From Pilatotrama ljubarskyi (Eukaryota; Basidiomycota; Agaricomycetes; Polyporales; Polyporaceae): DNA of 47,154 nt. The translations under genes and the position numbers were made by a program. Under the pieces are notes generated by a model that was not told where the DNA came from, did not search any database, and saw only the letters and a program-made list of their open reading frames with translations. This document shows, one piece after another, positions 33,064 to 44,431 of this stretch; the stretch's first letter is position 1; every line of letters begins with the position of its first letter. Where the stretch lies: positions 112,037-159,190 of the forward strand of contig MU277675.1 of assembly GCA_022385805.1 (NCBI GenBank). Reading direction: 5' to 3'.

Positions 33064-36000
33064 CTACCGCTTGCTGGGCTTCTTCATGCTCCTCCGCGAT
33101 TTCTTCTCCGCGCCTTTACCCTCTCCCTGCCCCGCATCCTCCGCCTTCCGCTTCGTCCCCGCCGTCGCCGCGGTTTTCACCGACACCAGCGTTGACTTGC
33201 CCGCACCGCCTTCCGTGGCGATTTTCGCGACCTGTGCCTCTGCTGCACTCCAGTCCGCTGCCGCGTCGTTGATCGCGTATCTGCAACACCGGCGCCTGTC
33301 AGCTTTCCGTACTCGACAACATCGATCCAAGCGAGCACGTCGACAGAGAAGCAGCGCCCGACGTGCCGGCCAAGCGCGCCCAGCGAACCCCAAATGCGGG
33401 GCCCCGCGCGAGAAGCATCGACAACGCGCCAAGACCTCTACTGCCCCGCGACAGGCCAAGAATTGTCGCGAACCACGACGCCAAACCGCGCGGGGTTGGG
33501 TTCGTCCAGCACGCACACGCGAGAGCTGCGAAAAGCCGACGCACCCGGGTTCTCCCCAGAAAGGTGGCTGCCGACGGTATACTCACTTGCTGAGATCGAG
33601 CGCGTCGATCATCGCGCGCTGCTTCTCGCGCAGCGCGCGCGCCGCCTCGTCGCCCGCCTCCGCGAGCTCGTCCTCCAGGCTCGTCTCGAGCGGCTTCCAC
33701 TCCGCCTGCCGGCCCTCCGCGTCCGTGCGCGACGGGGCGGCGGCGCTCGCGTCAGGAATTTGGGCGCTGATGGCGGCCTTCTGGACGTCGAGCAGGCGCT
33801 TGCTGATCTTCTTGATCACCTTGACGAAGAGCGCGAGGGCTTGCGAGACGGGAAGCTGGAGCTCACTCTACGGGTAATCGCGGTATTTAGGGCGAGTGGA
33901 TGGAGGTTGCGTAGAGCGAGATGGACGTACCTCGATCTCCTCGATGGTCTTGCGCTGGAGGCCGAGCGCGAGGAGGATGGAGCTCTGGACGGCGCTGAGG
34001 CGCACATCGGGCCCTAGCCGCTTTTCAAAGTAGAACTGGGCGACGGTGGGAAGGAGGTCCATGATGACATGGTAGTCGAGCTGGTTGTTCGCGTACGAGT
34101 CTAAGCGCTTCAAGTCGAAAGGCGAGAGGAAGTACGAGAGTTCCTGGGATCCAAGTTCTGCGTAACGGACGCATCTGGTGAGGACATGCAGAATGGAGGG
34201 AGAATGGCGGTTGCGACATACCTCGCGATGGGTCCTCGTCCAGCTTCTTCACGCCCGCGTTCGCAGCCTCCAGAACGCTCAGCGCAGTCACGCTACCGAA
34301 CTCCCGGAACTTGAAAGAGAGCAGCGACAGGAATCGTCTCCGGAAATCTGCACAATCGAACGTATGTCGGGAAGTTGTCTCCCATCATGAATTGAACCAA
34401 CGTACCCTTTGCGAACTCCCCGAGCCACTCGAGCTCGCTCTCCGTCGACGAGTTCAGCCCGCGCACCATCACGCATGTGTGCTCGCCAGTGAGCTCGCTC
34501 TGCGTCTGCCGGAGATAGAGTGGGATGTATCCTGCCCGCTTCCAGAAGCTGTCCATTACCGTTGGTAAGCGCCTCTAGGTATGAATGTCATAACTCTTGA
34601 ACTCACCGAAGAAGCTGGGGTGTGAGGCCGTATGAGACACCGAGATAGTCTAATGTCTCCGGTCTCCGCTCAGTGAGACGCTGCAGGAGAGGAGGCATCG
34701 CGTTCGCAGACCGGACTTTGGGCTCGTCCGTGAGCAGGTTTGTCGACTACGAGAGGACGGTGAGTGATGCGGGTCTCACACGAGCGAGCGGTGACTCCAC
34801 AAACCTCGTCGAAGTTGGCAGGGTCAGGATACGATGGCTCCGCTTGCGGCGCCTCATCGACGTTGAAGTACTCTCCGCTGTAATACGAGTTCAAGGCCTG
34901 TAGCGCGCGCGCACCATAGCCCATGTTCGCATAGTCCGGATGCGTCGCTATCCGTACGATACGTGCCCCCGACAACAGCGCGAACTTGCTCTCCTGGAAC
35001 TGCTGTGAGATGAGCCAAGGGATCATGTCGCCACCAGCGCGGAAGCCTCGACTCAGGCCATCCATGATCGCCTGCTTGCTGATGTTGCCCTCGAGCGCCA
35101 CCTGGAGGACGACGAGCGGCTCCGGGAGGTGCGTCTCGTCGTCCTTGATAGGTGGGAGGAGGACGAAAAGGTGGTGCGCGGGCGCGTCAGAGAGCAGCTG
35201 CAGGTCGTTCGGCTGGTTCTTATAGTGGCTCGCGACGTAGAGCGCCATCATGCGCTGCAGGAAGACCTCCGACGCGGGGTGGTAGCTGAAGAGCGTGTCG
35301 CGGCTCACGTAGAACAGCTCGCACTTGCTCGGATGCGGCGTGCTCATGTGCGCCGAGCGCGGGAGGACCGTCGCGTCGAGGCAGAGCAGGCTGTTGAGCC
35401 ACTTCTCGACCTTGTCTCCCGAGGCGTACCGGATGGGCGTCTCGAGCTTGATCTCGCGCAGGGTGCGTGCTTTGGGCGGGGCTTTCGCTAGGGGCTTCTT
35501 AGAGGACGACGCAGCGACGGCGTCTTCGGAGGCGGCGGCATCCTTGGTAAGAGAAGGACGGGTGCTTTCACGGAGTTGTTGGATGAGCTTGAGGGAGAGA
35601 GAACGACCTGTGCCTTCGTAGCCGTTGATGGTGGACGCCATGAAGACGAGGTATGGGCCGATGAGGTTCCGTACGAGAGGTAGAGGGATGGCAGCCGCTT
35701 CATCAATGATCACAAGCTCGGCCTGGCCCAGAACATGCGCGTCTTGCGGTTGGATGTACTGGAGAGGTCCTAGTCAGAACGTAAAGGTCAGAAGGTTAAG
35801 ATACACGAAGCATACCTGGATAGTCTGTCTGTGATTGCGGAAGACGTTCACACGCACGATGGCCTTGTTAAAGTCTGGGTTCGTGCTCTGCACGATGTCA
35901 TAGTCCAGATGCTCCTCATAGCCCAGGGCGTCCATGCCCTTGAAGATAAAGTCAAAAAGCGTCTTCAAGTTCTCCGGGCTAGGACTCGTTACGAAGATAT

Positions 36001-37116
36001 TCGAGTAACCGTGAGCGAGCGCGGCAGCGATAGCCAGACCAAGAGCAGCAGACTTTCCACGACCACGAGCAGCAGTGAGCGTCACAGTCGAGGAAAGCGT
36101 CTTCTCCGCGATGGCGTCCACGAAGGTGAGAATGGCCTGTGCCTGGTCGATGGTCTTGGCCAGCTTGACAAGTTCGCCGATAGGCTTAGTGTCCGCAAGG
36201 CTCTCCTTCAGGTCCTTGAGTTCGGACTCTTCCTTACTCTTCCCCCTGTCCTCCTCTATAGGCTTGATGTCCTTCCCCCTCGAGATCGGCAGGACGTTCA
36301 GCTCATCGTCAAGGACCAGACAGTCTTCACAGGAACCCAGAGAGAGGATAAATCGCTCGTTGAAGCGAGCCACCACAGAGTCATGCGCGGACGTCCTGTA
36401 GCGTGCGTGGACGTCCTATGAAGTCGGCATTGAGCAGCTTGGCCCACAGGAGTAAGATGTGGAGAACGCACCATGGTCATGGTGTAGAGCTGCCTAAGCG
36501 ACTTCATCGTCTTCAACATGATGACGACGAGTCCGCCACCTTCCACCGTCTCAATGGTCCGGGCAAGCAGATTGGGCGTAATAGCCTCGAAGTCTTGCAG
36601 CACGCACATGCCGAACGTTTGACCGAGGATCTTGTGGGACTCCTTGTAGTAGCTGAATAGCAGATGAGAACAATTGTGATGATAGGCAAGCGTTCGTACT
36701 CACGTATAACGGATGTCGGTAACAGTGATGAAGATCTCGAAGGGGTCTTGCTCATTGGGCTCCCGGATACCTCGCTTGATCTCCCTTTTGATTTTGGCTT
36801 CCCGCTTCTTGCGGTGACTGGCACATAGTAAATAGGAGGCGCGGGTATCCAGAATAGCGGTTGTACGCACGTTGTGAAGCCCAGGTCCTTTTTGTAGCAC
36901 CATAGTACTGACGGCCGGGCGGAAACCCGCGCTTGCGAGAGCAAGAAGTGCAGGTTCACAATCTGTCCATTATAAGGTCCATGCCTACCGCCGAACAGCC
37001 GGTTAACATACCTGATCTTTTGCCCTGTCTCCAACCAGTACTATGAGCGAGCGGTGGTTCTTCTTGACATTATTGTTGATCAAAATGGGGATGCGGGGGT
37101 CGAGTTGTTTGCGCAT
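33064..37116 (-). CDS. NAT10: RNA cytidine acetyltransferase NAT10/Kre33
   Basis: ATP-dependent N4-acetylcytidine synthase for 18S rRNA and tRNA, in the nucleolus, also needed for small-subunit assembly. Starts at 37116 with MRKQLDPRIPILINNNVKKN, then a TmcA-like N-terminal domain, a RecD-type helicase domain with Walker A in TLTAARGRGKSAALG (near 36055), Walker B in ELVIIDEAAAIPLPL (near 35710), the GNAT acetyl-CoA site in RIVRIATHPDYANMGYGARAL (near 34930), and the C-terminal tRNA-binding part with FWKRAGYIPLYLRQ and FREFGSVTALSVLEAA. It ends in a Lys/Arg-rich tail (KKSRRSMKKPSKR), a likely nucleolar signal. Multi-exon with short introns; every motif expected for activity is present and the length, about 1,050 residues by estimate, fits the family. 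Confidence 0.95.
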
Positions 37117-37922
37117 GGAGGCCGTCAGTGATCAGACGCGGAGTCCAGTCGTAAGGCGTAATAAAGATAACTCCAAACGGAAGACAAGCCAGGCAGCCCA
37201 GGAGAGAAAGAGCAGCGAGGTAAGAGACAGGACCTGGAGAAGAGAACGCCTCAGCTGTGGCAGGAGACTGGCCAAGTCCACTCACTGTGGCAGACAACCG
37301 ATCATAAGCGCCGGAAAGTTTTGGCAGCGCCACCACGTGCGCTTCCTCGATAGGCGCTAGTTACGCAGGATCGCACACGGCGGCTCGAGACGACAACTGT
37401 ATTCTTTTACTGCAGCACCAGCATATGCGTACGACAGAGCGATGTCGCGTTTGCGTTCTTCAGGTGCGTCTTCTTGCATAACGAATGATCTGGTCGTATG
37501 GGTGGCGGACCGCAGAACAACATCATGATTCACAACAGACCGACCTGTGGACCTCTGACTCGTCTTCGAGATCATGCCATGCCCGTTGCCCAGCGGCTCC
37601 AACCATAATGATATTGCCTTTCCAATAGAATGTAATTCACATGTCTCCAGGAGAATGACGAGCAGCAACAGGTTGTAAGGCATGTGGATGGCGCTCAATG
37701 ACCGGCATTGTCCCTGAGTCCTGAGACTGCACTACAGCGCTTCGTGGCTATTGCTCGCTCCTGGCGCGCAATGCCTGCCTCACGACGGAATCTAGCTGAC
37801 ATCGTTCTCACCGGTGAGTGCACATATAGTATATATATATGGAAGTGAGAGGGCACCACCTCCACCCGATTACACTCCTGCACTCTTCCCTGATATTCGT
37901 CAGCTCAACCCATCCACTCACA
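37117..37922. other. Divergent space between NAT10 and a small unknown gene
   Basis: About 800 bp. It must contain the NAT10 promoter on the left and the core promoter of the 37923 gene on the right (see the TATA entry). No other gene recognised. Confidence 0.5.
37828..37841 (+). promoter_or_regulatory. TATA-like box of the 37923 gene
   Basis: An alternating TA stretch (GTATATATATAT) about 85-95 bp before the ATG at 37923, followed by a pyrimidine-rich leader. Inferred core promoter. Confidence 0.5.
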
Positions 37923-38467
37923 ATGTCCCCTCTACTGCGATTCCTTTGCTGCGGTCTTCTCCGCGGAAGTGAAGGGAGCTTTGAAGGCACAAGCTATGAC
38001 GGAAATGCCACTCTGAGGTTCGTGTATATGATACTTCGGGGCGGCGGTCCTTTTCATGAACACTCGCACACAGGCAAGCGGCCGCCATCGGTCTGCACGG
38101 CGATATTGCTCACTCGGGGCGCTTTGAAGAACAGTCGGTCCGTACAGTTAGGGATACCAGGGCAACAGTGAGCGTATCGCAGAAGCAGCGGAGCGGAGTT
38201 ACTGAAGCTATCCTGCAGGACATCCCTACAGTGTCCTCATCCGAGAAGAAACTTGAACCAAACCGAAGACCCCCGTCAATGTGTCTTGAACGTCCCGATT
38301 GTGGCGCAAATGAACGAAAACGACTCCCTGTATTTACCTACGCCTCCGCCCTGGCTCCTTCTGAGCCGTTCTCCACTCGTTTGTCTGCTTGCAGTGACAT
38401 GCGATTCCAACACGATTCTACGCCATTTGAGGTCCCTCACCCGGTTGACATAGGTCCTCCAACGTGA
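37923..38467 (+). CDS. Small protein of unknown function
   Basis: Two exons, 37923-38017 and 38074-38467, join in phase to give 162 residues. I do not recognise it. It begins MSPLLRFLCCGLLRGSEG; the CC pair near the N-terminus could be a lipid-modified or simply hydrophobic start. The rest is polar, with SEKKLEPNRRPPS and a few Cys (MCLERPDCG), and no membrane segment beyond the first 15 residues. The case for a gene rests on a TATA-like box and C/T-rich leader just upstream, on a GT-AG intron (38018-38073) that keeps a long frame, and on the absence of any other gene here. Lineage-specific or spurious are both possible. Confidence 0.45.
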
Positions 38468-38929
38468 GATCTACATTCAACGCCAAAGTTTCTGAAGCCT
38501 CTTCCAACTCCGCCATTGCGCGGGCTTGTTGAGAAGACCCGCCGGCCTCTTCCCGTACCACCATCAGCCTCTTCTGTATATGTATAGAAACTCAATCTGT
38601 GTCTGGTATAGTAGGATGGTGATGACTCCGCTGCCCTTCCATGTTGATTGATGCCTTCAGCCTACGACAGAACAACCCTGCAGGAGAGATCGTCAATCAG
38701 CGCTCGCAGGTTGCAATCGCAATCTAACCTACATTAGCAAGTCAACTCGTACACTGTACTGGTGAGTCCAGCACGCTGTCCGGTAGGTGACGAGCGAAAG
38801 GAGCACCTGCAACGTTCCGCATAACACTAACGGTACAGCCTTTCGGACTACACCACAAAGTGTGAGTATATATGGACGCATCATCGGGATCGCTTCGACC
38901 CTGCATCCTCTCCACCCTGACCTCTCCAG
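38468..38929. other. Space between two small unknown genes
   Basis: About 460 bp. A TATATAT element lies near 38866, about 65 bp before the ATG at 38930, followed by a C/T-rich leader ending CTCTCCAG. Nothing else recognised. Confidence 0.5.
38863..38875 (+). promoter_or_regulatory. TATA-like box of the 38930 gene
   Basis: GAGTATATATGG about 65 bp upstream of the start at 38930, with a pyrimidine-rich leader between. The layout mirrors that of the 37923 gene. Confidence 0.5.
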
Positions 38930-39997
38930 ATGAACACTTGTTCTCGTACCAGCATGTTCTTCTCCCTTCACGCAGACTTTTGCACAAACCCAGCTTGCAG
39001 CAAGAAGGGGGAACTCGCTGCTGAGGGTCTGTCTAATCATCGGTTTTGGTTTTGCTGCCGCGAATGCGAGGACATCGTGATGGGCGGCGTACGCTGGGAA
39101 GCACGATCACCAGCAAGGGCACCCACATGCGACCTAGAGAGCGCTGCTTTCTGCAGTATTGTCGAGCCCGACGCCTTCGCGTGGTGTAATGCGACCTGCG
39201 CAATGGCGCGCTCTTCCGGCAGCAACTTGAACAGCAGCGTCTCGGTACTGGCTAGCCGCTCCCAGACATCCCCTCATCTGGACTTTCCGCTAATGCAGGA
39301 GGCAAGTCAAGAGACCGGATCGTATGAACGCTTGCGTCAGAGGGTGGATTCGAGCGGCATCGCGGTGATGTTGACGTCTCATGCGCTGCTGGATCCTATG
39401 CAAGATCAGCGGACGCAAAGCACCTTGGGTTCTGTGCAGCGTCCCCGTGGTCTGCCACATTGGCAGCCTGGAGACGCAGAAGCGTGGTGGGGCAAGAATC
39501 TCTTTTCTGGCCCCGTACAGCGCACACCATCGCCGACGCCTGTCGATGGGGAGGGCAGCGCACGACCAGTAGTGCCGGCATTCCGCCCTGGTCACTCGAG
39601 CATGGGGTCAAGCCAACAACCTCACCAGGGCACGCCCGACCTTCATGGACAGACGAAGAGGACCAGAGACATATCCAGGATGACTGAACGTTCGGGCCAC
39701 AAGGCCATTGATGGTGGGCATGAAAATGACCATGCTCTAAGGATCCCGACCGAACCCCGGGATTTGAACGCGCAAACCCGCGCAGATGCATCTACGCCGT
39801 GCGACCGCAGGCACCCAAAGATGCCGATGAACCCTCGTCTGCAGATCTTGCCCGAGCTGCTGAAGGTGTGCAGAAACCTGGAGCAGAGTCCGGGGACGCC
39901 ACATCCCAAGGACAATGGGATACGATGCAACATGTACGGGCAGAGAGTACCCATCACCGAGAGTCGCCGCTATCCTGCGCAGCGCTCTCGCACTTGA
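38930..39997 (+). CDS. Cys-rich single-exon protein of unknown function
   Basis: An uninterrupted 355-codon frame, unusual here because nearly every other gene is cut by introns every 100-300 bp. The first 85 residues are Cys-rich: FCTNPACSKKG, then FWFCCRECEDIV, then FCSIVEPDAFAWCNATC, a spacing that could bind zinc. The remainder is polar and disordered-looking, with SQQPHQGTPDLHGQ and TPSPTP, and no membrane segment or signal peptide. I do not recognise a family. The promoter-like sequence just upstream argues for a real gene; the lack of introns and the overlap of other long frames on the opposite strand argue for chance or a decayed mobile sequence. Confidence 0.45.
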   Translation: MNTCSRTSMFFSLHADFCTNPACSKKGELAAEGLSNHRFWFCCRECEDIVMGGVRWEARSPARAPTCDLESAAFCSIVEPDAFAWCNATCAMARSSGSNLNSSVSVLASRSQTSPHLDFPLMQEASQETGSYERLRQRVDSSGIAVMLTSHALLDPMQDQRTQSTLGSVQRPRGLPHWQPGDAEAWWGKNLFSGPVQRTPSPTPVDGEGSARPVVPAFRPGHSSMGSSQQPHQGTPDLHGQTKRTRDISRMTERSGHKAIDGGHENDHALRIPTEPRDLNAQTRADASTPCDRRHPKMPMNPRLQILPELLKVCRNLEQSPGTPHPKDNGIRCNMYGQRVPITESRRYPAQRSRT

Positions 39998-40483
39998 CCG
40001 CTCAGCTTCATGCCATGTCTTCGTCAGGAACATGAGTCCGCGGCAGTAGGAGGTTGCGGATGTTCTGAATGATGACTCATAAGCATTCACATTGTCGTGT
40101 ACAAGTATGGATGCCAATTCCAGTGTCGTTATGTAGCACCCGCCTCAATGAACCTCTTCGAATTCCAAGTTCCACAACGCCTCTCCCAGTACATGCACAT
40201 GCATCTCCACAGTAGAGTCTAACATTCTGGTGAGAACGAGTAGTTCTTTCAGGGTGCTCAACATAACTACTGTAGCTCAGGTACGTCAACAATGTGCTGT
40301 GGTAGAAGTGCGGTTCAGGGCGCCTTCAATAAGTTCTGCATGGTATCTACCATTTGCATTTTCGAGGCAATTGCCATTGGTGTGCTTCCTGATCACCTGA
40401 GGCAAATACACGGCTCAACCCGGCTGCACGTTTGTACCGCCCAACTGTTACGTTGACCGAATGGTGAAGAGCCCATATGTGAA
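39998..40483. other. Intergenic space before the retroelement
   Basis: About 490 bp, more AT-rich than the flanks, with no GCGAA/TTCGC enrichment. The sharp change in composition near 40480 marks where the retroelement probably begins. Confidence 0.5.
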
Positions 40484-41423
40484 TGTCCTTACCAGGCTTG
40501 CACTACAGTCGCAGCATCGACGCTGATGCGACCCCACTCCGCACACGAGGCCGCGGAGCACCGAAGGCGCTCCCTTCGCGCATCTTCGTGCATCTTCGCA
40601 GTTCTTCGCGCATCTTCGCAGTTCTTCGCACAGGCCCGCAGGCCTTCACAGCTTCGCATCTTCGCGCATCTTCGCAGTTCTTCGCACAGACCCACAGGCC
40701 TTCGCAGCTTCGCAGCCTCCGCAACGGATCGCAAAGTCCCGCAAGGGACTCGGCGTGCAGCCATTGCGCAGAACCCGGTGGATGACCAGGCGTCTGGGGA
40801 GCGAAGTCCTTCGCACCAGCCTGCCCTGAAGATGCCCCCGGCGCTAGGTCCGTGCGTTCGCAGCCGGCTCGACAGCACGAAGGTCCAGTCCGGGGTCACA
40901 TGCGTAGCACGCCATTTTGGCACCGATGTAAAATACTCGCGCTTCGCAGCGCAGCAATCCAGATTCCGTTCCCCCTCTCGAGAGCAGAGATCTCACTGCG
41001 TTTACGCCCGCGTCCCTCTTGCGTTTACTACTTCGCCGCGTCGAGTTTTCTTACTGAGCATTGCGTCTTCCTCTTCACTGTTCGCATCTTACACCGAGTT
41101 GCTGTTGAATACTGCGTAGCTGCGAAGAATCACCGAGTCCCTCCGCGTCCACGTTGAGCCCGACGGGACTGCGAAGAGCGTAACGAGTACCCGCGAAGAC
41201 TCGCGAACGGTTGCGAACATCTGCGAAAAGCTTGCGAACACCTACGAAGAACTCCGTTCGCTCCAATCCGCCGCCGCTTCATGACGTTCGCCTCAAGGGC
41301 ACCCCGGCCGAACCGCTATATCTCCTGATCCCACCATCTACCCCAGCTCAGCTCGTCAGAGGCCTCGACCTACAAAGGCTCTCGGCCTCAACCTCACGGC
41401 TTTAGGGTAGATTTGGCACATCA
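40484..41423 (+). repeat. Candidate 5' LTR (single copy in window)
   Basis: Runs from TGTCCTTACC to a CA at 41422-41423, obeying the TG...CA rule. The downstream sequence TGGTGACCACC (41428-41438) could be a primer-binding site, with a TTTC spacer. Since the second LTR is outside the window, the borders are guesses from composition and TG/CA only. Confidence 0.4.
40591..40715 (+). repeat. Nested TTCGC-rich direct repeats in the LTR
   Basis: The 19-mer CATCTTCGCAGTTCTTCGC occurs at 40591, 40611 and 40667. A block of about 48 bp starting at 40611 (19-mer, then CACAGGCCCGCAGGCCTTC and CAGCTTCGCA) returns at 40667 with a few changes, a 56-bp period. Confidence 0.85.
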
Positions 41424-41452
41424 TTTCTGGTGACCACCGCAGGGGGGAACGA

Positions 41453-44431
41453 GTGAGTACTTCGAACTCACTCCGCCGGCTTCCTCCTTCGACGGCAACT
41501 TCGCCGTCCCCTTTCGCCATTCCACGAAGGCACCGAGCATCGTCGTCGCAGGCCAATCTTGCCATCGAAATTGCAGTTGCGCACTTCACCCACGTCCTTA
41601 AACGGATCCAAAACCGCGTCGACCACGACACACTTGCGGCGTTCATCGAGCCTGTCCTCGGCCTACTAGACCGTGGTTGCGAAGCCTTGCAAGACGACCC
41701 CGAAGCTATCGTCTGGTTCCGAAGCGCAGTTGAAGAAGTAGCTTCGCAACGCACGTCGCTCCGAGAAGACCCCACGAACATCGCCGAGGAGTCATTCCAT
41801 ATCTATACCACACCGCGAACGAGCCCGACGCCCATCCCGCGCGAACTATCCCCCCTCACAGAACTCTCCATCGAATCACCCCTCACCGCGTCTGCGCCTC
41901 CTCAAACTACAATGGCTGAGAACCGTCCCCCTATGCCAGCTCGCGGACACACGACAGCTCCGACCTTCGATCCTTCGCAGCCGTGAACGCTCCGCAGGTT
42001 CTTCCAAGACATCGAGACCCTCTTTGAGCGGAGTGGCGTCGAAACAGACCCTGCACGCAAGTCGTGGGTGGTTCGCTACCTCCCTATCGATGTCTCGGAC
42101 CTCTGTGAAAGCCTCCCGGAATACGCGAATGAGGACAAGACGTACGAAGACTTCAAGAAGGCCGTCATCGCGCTCTACCCGGGTGCGGGAGAGGATCGCA
42201 AGTTCGCGGTCGCGGATGTCGAGAATTTGGTGGCAAAGCGAGCGGCCGTACCCATCGCCAACATCTCGGAGCTCTCGGCGTACTATCGCGACTTCTTCTC
42301 GATGACATCGTACCTCATGAAGCACAATCGCCTCTCCGAGTCCGAGCAATCGCGGCTGTTCATCCGCGGAATCGCACCACCTCTTCGCGATCAGGTTTCG
42401 CAGCATTTGCAGCTGAAGCTACCCGACCACTACCCAGATGATCCGTATAAACTCGAGGAGATTTACGATGCCGCAAAGTTCGTCCTGCACGGGACCCAAC
42501 CCACGGTGGCGGAAGCAGGCCGAGGCGCGCCAGGGAGCGAAGGGCGCGAGGGCATCGTAAAAGTGGAAGAGATCGCACCCCTGTTACGTTTCCTGGCCCA
42601 GTCGGTCGGCGAAGGCTCTGCGAACGCGAACGCAAGCGGAAACACAAACCCGTTCGCAGGTAACCGCTACAACGCCGGCGCGCCTTCAGTCAACCGCTAC
42701 GGCGGCGGAGCGTATCCCCCACAAGACGCGCGTCTCCAGAACGGGTACTTCTGTCATTACTGCGGCGGACCCAACTGCCAGCTTCGCACCTGCCCCTTTA
42801 TCGAAGAAGACATGCGGGCGGGACGCGTCTTTCGCAACCAGGAGGGTCGGGTCGTCCTGCCCAACGGAAACTTCGTGCCCCGTCACCTACCCGGATATGA
42901 AGGGGTCACCATGCGTGATCGCGTCTATGAATGGCATCGTCGCAACCCTGGCGCGCTTCGTCCGCAGGGCCAGCAACCCCCGCAACGGCAGCAGCAAGGA
43001 GCGAACATGCAGGGCCAGGGAGGCGCAGCGAACCCGGCAGCACAGCTTTTCTTCGCGGTAGCAACGGACCCAGCAGCTGTCTCCGCCTTCCAGCTAAGTA
43101 CGGACGAGCGTATAGACCAGTTGGAAAGGGAGCTGTTCAACTTGCGGCAAGGAAGGACTCGCTTCGACAGAGTAGAGGTGCCGAGGAGGAGACCAAACCC
43201 TTCGCAGTCGCGAGGGACCTCGCAAGAACGTCACGACGCGCCACCGCACCTACCCACGTCCTCGAGCAACAATCCCTTCCGTGCGCAGCCGCGAGCAGCA
43301 GCACAGGCACCCCCAGCGTCACGCGAACACGTTGACGAGCCTTCGCGATTTGCACCGGTTGGAGGGCGATCCGAACAAGTCAAGCGATCGGGACAGGACA
43401 CGACGGTGGAGACGGCGAAGAAGACCGCGCCGACGAAGGAAGGCCCGCCCCGACCACCGACCCCTGTGCGGGCCCCACTGTCTGAGCAGGCAGCCGAGCA
43501 CCCTTTCGCGAAGGCAAGGGACGCCACATACGCCCCGCCGCGAGCCCGTAACTTCGGCGCCCCTCCCACGAAGCCCAAGGATGGAGAGCGAGAAACGGCG
43601 TACCGCACCCAGGCCCCTGTCCACGACGTCAAGTTCGCCGAGGAAATCTTCGCGAGGTCGATGAAGACGCCCGTGATTACTCTGTCGCCCGAGGAGCTGC
43701 TGTCCATCGCCCCGGAGGTTCGCGCGAAGTATCGCGAAGCAGTTACCCTGCGAAGGATCCCGAATGTGCGGAGTGTCAGCTTTGCGTCCATCGAGGAGGT
43801 GACCGACGAGGACAATGGTGATAGCGCGGAGCACTTCCTCGCAAGCGTGTCCTGTAGCGGCGAGCCCCTCGAACCGGGGGCCTCTGTATTGCCGGACCCG
43901 TACGAGGTCTACCTACGCGATGTGGCTGCGGACCGAGAGCCCTCTCCGCTAACGGTTGCGAAGGAGTCCTACGCGCTTCGCTCGATCGTTGGGCTAGTGG
44001 ACAACAAGGAGTACGTCGAGGCGATCATCGACCCTGGTTGTATGGTCATCGCGATGTCGGAGAACGTTTGCCATGCTCTCGGGATGTGGTACGACCCCAG
44101 CGTCCAACTGAGGATGATCTCTGCGAACGGCGAAGTGGACAGCTCCTTGGGCCTGGTTCGCAACGTGCCCTTTTGCGTAGCGGACATCGTCCTGTACCTG
44201 CAAGTTCACGTCATTTGCCACGCCGCCTACGACATGCTGCTCGGCCGGCCGTTCGACGTCCTGACGAAGAGCGTGGTCAAAAACTTCGCGAACGAAGACC
44301 AGACCATAACCATTCGCTGCCCCAACACCGGCCAGGTCGCGACCATTCCGACCATTCCTCGGGGACGGGCTCAGTTTCGCGAAGGCACAGCGACCCCCGC
44401 CTCCCGCTCCCTCGATCAGCGAGCTGATTGA
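41453..44431 (+). pseudogene. gag-pro: Retroelement gag-protease, one in-frame TGA
   Basis: One reading frame from about 41411 to 44431 with a single TGA at 41984-41986. The N-terminal part has helices around AHFTHVLKRIQNRVDHDTL and a DDPEAIVWF segment. The capsid part follows the TGA (LRRFFQDIETLFERSGV, YLPIDVSDLCESLPEYA, ELSAYYRDFFSMTSYLMKH), then a knuckle CHYCGGPNCQLRTC, which is C-X2-C-X4-C-X4-C with Cys where the usual knuckle has His. A Gln/Pro-rich and Arg/Pro-rich linker leads to the retroviral-type aspartic protease: EAIIDPGCMVIAMSE, LGLVRNVPF, DMLLGRPFDVL. The active site is DPG, not D-T/S-G. The frame lacks an ATG near its start (GTG at 41453; first good ATG about 41911), so the start is unsure. 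Related elements read through the position of the TGA. Confidence 0.85.

Noticed and set aside
40591..40715. CRISPR-like array from regularly spaced TTCGC repeats
   Set aside because: Eukaryotic context, spacing is irregular and the units are nested tandem duplications inside a retroelement.
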